From NCBI GenBank assembly GCA_027488165.1, contig JAIYCF010000091.1, positions 1-8,992 on the forward strand: a stretch of DNA of 8,992 bases. The letters are read 5' to 3'. Under the pieces are notes generated by a model that saw nothing but the letters and a program-made list of their open reading frames with translations, made no database searches and had not been told where the DNA came from. The stretch is from Streptomycetaceae bacterium. Its GTDB lineage: Bacteria; Actinomycetota; Actinomycetes; Nanopelagicales; Nanopelagicaceae. The translations under genes and the position numbers were made by a program. Positions 5,222 through 8,992 of the stretch are shown here, in pieces (the first letter of the stretch is position 1; the number at the start of each line of letters is the position of its first letter).

Positions 5222-6466
5222 ATGAAAGGTATGAGAAAAAGCGAACTTTTAGGCCGTCTAATCCTTGTTGCCACATTAGCTATTTCTCCGATGTCTCAAG
5301 CATCAGCCGCCGATCCATTTCCTATGCCACCTGAACCCAAGTGGTGGAAACAGACTGGCCTAACCGATATTCGCTACGGCGTATGGCTTCCCTGCTTGGC
5401 CGAATGGAACATCACTACCGACTGCACTCAGAGCATAAAAGTTTTTAAAGAAGATGGCACCGAAGTCGGTGAAATGAAATACAAGAAACAGCCAGGGTTT
5501 GACCCAACTACAGCTGTTCAAGAATGGCAGATGATCTCATCGCCACAAGGTGAGCAAATTGAAAATTATTCTTCGGTAAAAGACTTTGGTGGATTAGCTC
5601 ATATCTGGACTCTTCCAACCGGTGTAACAACAACAGATGGATCAAGCGAAGTCAGCGCCAGCGTTCATCTCATGAATAGCAGCCTGCAGATTTACTTAAC
5701 TTCTAATGACATGCGCACCGCATCACTTCCTGAAGGCTATTACTTCCAATTTACTTTAAAGAGCGCCGGTTTTGCCAAGGCAATCAAGTGGGTGCTTTCA
5801 AATGTGCGTGACCCACAAATTAGCGTTACTGGAGATTTAATTACGGTTAAGGGCCTTCCTGAAAACAGTCCGTCCGCACGCCCTAACGATCCCGTCTGCG
5901 AATCCAATCTTTTAAAAGCTGCATCAACGCAGCGCAATATGGCGGTCAATATGATCTATTGGGATGCTGGCAACAAAACTACAGATACTCGAGCAGATGA
6001 TGTAATCCTTGGCACTAATGGTTGGTGGTGTTTAAGTGATTTCCGCTTTGATCGCGACAGCCAGCAGATCGTTGTAAAAGTTGGCAATGTACATTTCGAT
6101 GAGAACGGCAAAGAAATCCAAGGTTGGATGGAGTTAAAGGTTAAAGGCAATCGCGCCCGCGAATGGTGGGGTATCGACCCAGCAATCGCTGCCGGTTATG
6201 CCAAAGTCGAAGTTTCATACGACGATGGAACGAAGAAAGTTGCAACGGTTACTTCAAATTACGATGCGAAGAACGATTGGATCAACTTGCGCGCCTACGG
6301 GTTCACATATTCCTCACCTCGGTTAGCGGTGAGCTTCAAAAAGCCTCCTGCCGCCACAACGACTGTCGCTGCGAAAAAAACCAGCATCACTTGCGTGAAA
6401 GGCAAGACCACCAAGAAGGTCACTGCCGTTTCGCCTAAGTGCCCAGCAGGCTTTAAGAAGAAGTGA
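5222..6466 (+). CDS. Secreted protein of unknown function with C-terminal Cys/Lys tail
   Basis: I do not recognise the main domain. The 414-aa protein starts with a Sec-type signal peptide: basic MKGMRKSELLGR, a hydrophobic core, then SQASAADP, with cleavage probably after A29 or A30. The mature part is rich in Trp, Tyr, Thr and Asn and looks like a beta-rich extracellular protein, with cysteines at C58, C68, C226 and C270 that could form two disulfides. A Pro/Ala/Thr linker (PPAATTTVAAKKTS, about 375-388) leads to a short tail, ITCVKGKTTKKVTAVSPKCP then AGFKKK, with C391 and C407. I recall similar ITCVKGK...CP.GYKKK ends on other proteins of freshwater actinobacteria, which suggests a reusable surface module; this is from memory. 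No catalytic motif is visible. The ATG at 5222 or 5231 could be the start; neither has a clear Shine-Dalgarno, and the choice does not affect the mature protein. Divergent from the UbiA gene; the photolyase follows after 42 bp. Confidence 0.85.
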   Translation: MKGMRKSELLGRLILVATLAISPMSQASAADPFPMPPEPKWWKQTGLTDIRYGVWLPCLAEWNITTDCTQSIKVFKEDGTEVGEMKYKKQPGFDPTTAVQEWQMISSPQGEQIENYSSVKDFGGLAHIWTLPTGVTTTDGSSEVSASVHLMNSSLQIYLTSNDMRTASLPEGYYFQFTLKSAGFAKAIKWVLSNVRDPQISVTGDLITVKGLPENSPSARPNDPVCESNLLKAASTQRNMAVNMIYWDAGNKTTDTRADDVILGTNGWWCLSDFRFDRDSQQIVVKVGNVHFDENGKEIQGWMELKVKGNRAREWWGIDPAIAAGYAKVEVSYDDGTKKVATVTSNYDAKNDWINLRAYGFTYSSPRLAVSFKKPPAATTTVAAKKTSITCVKGKTTKKVTAVSPKCPAGFKKK

Positions 6467-6487
6467 TTTAAAAGGGCGAAAGCCTGC
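6446..6487 (+). terminator. Inverted repeat over the stop codon of the secreted-protein gene
   Basis: GCAGGCTTT (6446-6454) and AAAGCCTGC (6479-6487) are perfect 9-base inverted arms 24 bases apart, spanning the stop codon. A smaller hairpin with a GAAA tetraloop (GGC 6475-6477 / GCC 6482-6484, plus a flanking G-T pair) competes with it. No T run follows. It may attenuate or stabilise the mRNA end between this gene and the photolyase; intrinsic termination is uncertain. Confidence 0.35.
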
Positions 6488-6496
6488 AATCACATT

Positions 6497-6502
6497 TACT
6501 CT
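6497..6502 (+). promoter_or_regulatory. Candidate -10 for a leaderless photolyase transcript
   Basis: TACTCT fits TANNNT and ends 6 bases before the ATG at 6509. No Shine-Dalgarno precedes that ATG. This arrangement is what leaderless actinobacterial transcripts show, with transcription starting at the A of ATG. No good -35 is visible, so this is suggestive only. Confidence 0.35.
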
Positions 6503-6508
6503 TAACGC

Positions 6509-7981
6509 ATGTCTCAGCTGATCTATATCCCCTTTGATCACCTGCACCGCAAATTCGGAGCGCTCACAGAAGCAGACCCGAAAGAAGATGTAATCGCGTT
6601 TGTTGAAAGCGCGCGCATGACCACAGGGCGCCCCTGGCATCCACAACGCCTGCACTTTCTTATCTCTAGCGCCCGTCACTTTGCCCAAACACTTCGCGAT
6701 GAAGGTTTCACCGTTGAATATGTAAAGGCTGCAACAACTATCGATGGCTTAAAGCAGGTTCAGAAGCAGTATGCCAAGCACCAACTTATATGCGCCGAAC
6801 CTTCATCGCATCGCCAATATGCGCAGTTAAAAGAGTTTGGCGCCACCTTCATCGAAAACGATTTCTTCTTAACCACCCGCAAGCACTTTTTTATCTGGGC
6901 CGATTCACAGAAGTCATACTTAATGGAGACTTTCTATCGCGCCCAGCGAGCTCGTTTAAATATCTTGATTGAAGATGGCAAACCAACTGGCGGTGCTTGG
7001 AACTTCGATAAAGAGAACCGTTTGCCTCCCCCAAAGAATTACACCTGGCCCAAATACCTAGAACATAAACCCGATGAGATTGATATCGAGGTCGGAAAAG
7101 AACTTAACTTCACCCCGACAACTACTTGGACAACTACTCGCAAAGGTGCGCTGGCGCAGCTAAAGAACTTCATCGAAAATCACTTTGCAACCTTTGGTCC
7201 TTATGAAGATGCGATGGCTCCGGATAACTGGGCACTACATCATTCACTCCTTAGTCCCTACTTAAACAATGGGCTACTGCATGCCTCGGAAGTAATCGAT
7301 GCTGCCGTTAAGAAATTCAGTACCGGCACCGTTCCTATCGAATCCGCCGAAGGATTTATTCGCCAAGTTATTGGCTGGCGCGAATATGTAAATGGCATGT
7401 ATTGGTATTTAGGCCCTGAATACCGCGAGAATAATCAACTTAAAGCAACACGCAAACTTCTTCCGCTATTTAGCGATCCCAGCAAGACTGATATGAACTG
7501 CGTTAAATCAATCGTTACCGATATCCAAAATCGCGCCTGGGTTCACCATATTCCGCGCTTGATGGTCTTAAGCAACTTAGCCTTAATTACCGATACTAAC
7601 CCGCAAGCATTTCTAGATTGGATGCGCGAAGTATTTATCGATGCCACGGAATGGGTAATGGTTCCAAACGTTATCGGTATGGGAGTTCACGCCGATGGCG
7701 GTGCGATGATGACTAAGCCTTATGCCGCAGGCGGTGCCTATATCTCGCGCATGAGTAATTACTGCAAACCATGTAAATACAACCCTAAGAACCGCAGCGG
7801 TGACGATGCTTGTCCGTTTACAACTTTATATTGGGATTTCCTTGATCGCCATAGCGAAACATTTAAGAAGAACCACCGGATGAGCCAACAGATCTTTGGA
7901 TTAAATCGCTTATCTGATCTGCCTGAACTAAAGGAACGTGCGAAAGAAGTATTAAGCGGTTTAGAAAAAGGAAGTATTTAA
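6509..7981 (+). CDS. Iron-sulfur bacterial cryptochrome/photolyase (FeS-BCP, PhrB-type; (6-4) photolyase-like)
   Basis: Flavin photolyase of the FeS-BCP/CryPro group (deoxyribodipyrimidine photolyase-related family). Known members such as Agrobacterium PhrB repair UV (6-4) photoproducts with light. The 490-aa protein has an N-terminal Rossmann-type domain from residue 1 (IYIPFDHL) to about 130, and a helical FAD domain after about 210 (EGFIRQVIGWREYVNGMYW, then EWVMVPNVIGMGVHADGG). The four cluster cysteines C331, C419, C422 and C435 have spacings 88-3-13, identical to C350, C438, C441 and C454 of PhrB as I recall them. The His-His pair H346-H347 in WVHHIPR sits 15-16 residues after the first cysteine, as in PhrB (H365/H366), and supports (6-4) activity. 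Length is normal for the family. The ATG at 6509 is chosen from the conserved N-terminus. Downstream it converges on the CoA-binding gene with 7 bases between stops. Confidence 0.94.
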   Translation: MSQLIYIPFDHLHRKFGALTEADPKEDVIAFVESARMTTGRPWHPQRLHFLISSARHFAQTLRDEGFTVEYVKAATTIDGLKQVQKQYAKHQLICAEPSSHRQYAQLKEFGATFIENDFFLTTRKHFFIWADSQKSYLMETFYRAQRARLNILIEDGKPTGGAWNFDKENRLPPPKNYTWPKYLEHKPDEIDIEVGKELNFTPTTTWTTTRKGALAQLKNFIENHFATFGPYEDAMAPDNWALHHSLLSPYLNNGLLHASEVIDAAVKKFSTGTVPIESAEGFIRQVIGWREYVNGMYWYLGPEYRENNQLKATRKLLPLFSDPSKTDMNCVKSIVTDIQNRAWVHHIPRLMVLSNLALITDTNPQAFLDWMREVFIDATEWVMVPNVIGMGVHADGGAMMTKPYAAGGAYISRMSNYCKPCKYNPKNRSGDDACPFTTLYWDFLDRHSETFKKNHRMSQQIFGLNRLSDLPELKERAKEVLSGLEKGSI

Positions 7982-7983
7982 CT

Positions 7984-7993
7984 TTTAATTAAA
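7984..7993. repeat. TTTAATTAAA palindrome between convergent genes
   Basis: A perfect 10-base AT palindrome fills the 7-base gap between the photolyase stop and the CoA-binding gene stop and runs into the latter. It is too short and AT-rich to be a convincing terminator. Noted because convergent ends here otherwise have no terminator. Confidence 0.25.
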
Positions 7994-8468
7994 TTGATTT
8001 ATTGCGCTTGGAAGAGATAACTCCGGTATTAAAACCCGCCAAGTTAAGTCCGCCAGCAAAGCGTGCATGTTCAATCTTTATACATTTATCTTGAACCACA
8101 TTTAACCCTGCTGCCACACCGCGCTCTGCCGATGCGTCATCATAAATACCTAACTGCATCCAGAAGGTCTTTGCCTTAATGGCAATTGCCTCATCTAGAA
8201 CGCCTGGGATATCAGATGCTTTTCTAAAGACATCGACAATGTCTACAGGCTCAGGGATATCAGCCAGAGACTTATAAACCTTCTGACCCAAGATCTCATC
8301 GAGCTTTGGGTTTACAAAGAACAACTTAAAGTGCGCAGCTGATAACAAGTAAGTAGCAACAAAGTAACTAGCACGTGATGGGTTATCTGATGCGCCAACA
8401 ATTGCCACCGTCTTGGCATCTTGCATATATTGCAAACGCTGCAGCGCACTTGGCTCTACATATGCCAT
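7989..8468 (-). CDS. CoA-binding Rossmann-fold protein (YccU/CoA_binding_2 type)
   Basis: A 159-aa single-domain protein of the CoA-binding family. The Rossmann nucleotide-binding start is VAIVGASDNPSRASYFVATY at about residues 19-38. It is followed by FFVNPKLDEILGQKVYKSLADIP, by VDVFRKASDIP, and by the family hallmark FWMQLGIYDDASAERGVAAG, with a conserved Cys in VQDKCIKIEH. These proteins resemble the nucleotide-binding domain of succinyl-CoA synthetase alpha, but their cellular role is mostly unknown. The ATG at 8468 is preferred over an in-frame upstream ATG at 8516: it overlaps the metY stop (TAATG) and has AGGAAAGG 7 nt upstream, and the family N-terminus starts here. Overlap with metY implies translational coupling and suggests a role linked to methionine or acyl-CoA use (inference). 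Confidence 0.93.
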   Translation of the reverse strand: MAYVEPSALQRLQYMQDAKTVAIVGASDNPSRASYFVATYLLSAAHFKLFFVNPKLDEILGQKVYKSLADIPEPVDIVDVFRKASDIPGVLDEAIAIKAKTFWMQLGIYDDASAERGVAAGLNVVQDKCIKIEHARFAGGLNLAGFNTGVISSKRNKSI

Positions 8469-8992
8469 TAGCGGGCCTTTCCTGTTGCAATAGTTAGCGC
8501 TTGATCTAGATCCCACAAGATATCTTCAATATCTTCCAAACCAACGCTAATTCGAATCAGATCCTGTGGCACGCCTGCTTCGATTAACTGGTCATCAGTT
8601 AATTGGCGGTGCGTGGTGCTTGCAGGGTGAATAACTAGCGTGCGCACATCACCGATGTTTGCCAAGTGGCTAGCTAACTGCACCGAGTTAATAAACTTTT
8701 CGCCGGTCTGACGGCTATTGAGCGCACCTGCTGCCTTAACGCCGAATGAAAACACCGACCCTGGGCCTTCGGGAAGATACTTCTTTGCGCGCGCATTGTG
8801 TGGATGGCTGGCAAGTCCTGCGTACTTAACCCATTCAATACGTGAGTCACTCTCGAGCCATTCAGAGACAGCCTTGGCATTGGCGACGTGATCGCGCATG
8901 CGCTGCGCCAAAGTTTCAACGCCCTGCACCAACATAAATGCCGACATCGGACTTAACGCAGCACCAATATCGCGCAACTGTTCAGAGCGAAC
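8468..8992 (-). CDS. metY: O-acetylhomoserine sulfhydrylase (aminocarboxypropyltransferase), C-terminal part
   Basis: MetY is a PLP enzyme that makes homocysteine from O-acetylhomoserine and sulfide for methionine synthesis. The last 174 residues are visible; the family is usually about 430 aa, so the N-terminal domain and the PLP lysine lie beyond base 8992. Diagnostic segments of the Cys/Met-metabolism PLP family: GAALSPMSAFMLVQGVETLA, YAGLASHPHNARAKKYLP, GPGSVFSFGVK, and near the end VQLASHLANIGDVRTLVIHP followed by ASTTHRQLTDDQL and IRISVGLEDIEDI. The long spacing and the THRQL segment favour MetY over cystathionine gamma-synthase. The TAA stop shares one base with the start codon of the CoA-binding gene, and the last codons carry that gene's Shine-Dalgarno. 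Confidence 0.95.
   Translation of the reverse strand, partial: VRSEQLRDIGAALSPMSAFMLVQGVETLAQRMRDHVANAKAVSEWLESDSRIEWVKYAGLASHPHNARAKKYLPEGPGSVFSFGVKAAGALNSRQTGEKFINSVQLASHLANIGDVRTLVIHPASTTHRQLTDDQLIEAGVPQDLIRISVGLEDIEDILWDLDQALTIATGKAR

Noticed and set aside
8469..8516. Upstream in-frame ATG extending the CoA-binding protein by 16 residues
   Set aside because: The extension lies inside metY and does not resemble the family. The ATG at 8468 has a proper Shine-Dalgarno and a TAATG overlap.

Overview
This 9-kb window looks like the chromosome of a small-genome actinobacterium. My best guess is the freshwater acI group ('Candidatus Nanopelagicales'). The reasons are a Streptomyces-type B12-dependent ribonucleotide reductase, the gene order nrdJ-nrdR-LysM protein-lexA that is familiar from mycobacteria and other Actinobacteria, moderate GC content (judged by eye, not computed), AT-rich intergenic gaps, and very tight gene packing. 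There are nine protein genes. Two are cut by the window edges (nrdJ at the left, metY at the right). I saw no RNA genes, mobile elements or CRISPR arrays. No gene-free gap reaches 300 bases; the largest is 204 bases.

Left part (1-3237): an apparent nrdR-nrdJ operon on the minus strand. nrdJ encodes the class II (adenosylcobalamin) ribonucleotide reductase, and nrdR its ATP-cone/zinc-ribbon repressor. Upstream of nrdR lie two NrdR-box-like palindromes exactly 31 bp apart, which suggests that NrdR represses its own operon.

Middle (3238-4461): a divergent SOS module. lexA runs on the plus strand. A small membrane-anchored LysM protein, in the position of the mycobacterial damage-induced division regulator Rv2719c/ChiZ, runs on the minus strand. 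The 144-bp gap between them holds two LexA operators, one near each start codon. DNA-damage response, cell-division control and dNTP supply are therefore encoded side by side.

Right part (4466-8992): a short UbiA-family prenyltransferase (minus) converges on lexA. Divergent from it is a 414-aa secreted protein of unknown function with a distinctive C-terminal two-cysteine, lysine-rich tail. It is followed by an iron-sulfur (FeS-BCP/PhrB-type) photolyase with all four cluster cysteines and the His-His pair. On the minus strand, metY (O-acetylhomoserine sulfhydrylase, partial) and a CoA-binding Rossmann protein overlap by one base and converge on the photolyase.

Most of the content belongs to known families. 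The least explained items are the secreted protein with its tail, the shortened UbiA protein, and the translational coupling of the CoA-binding protein to metY.
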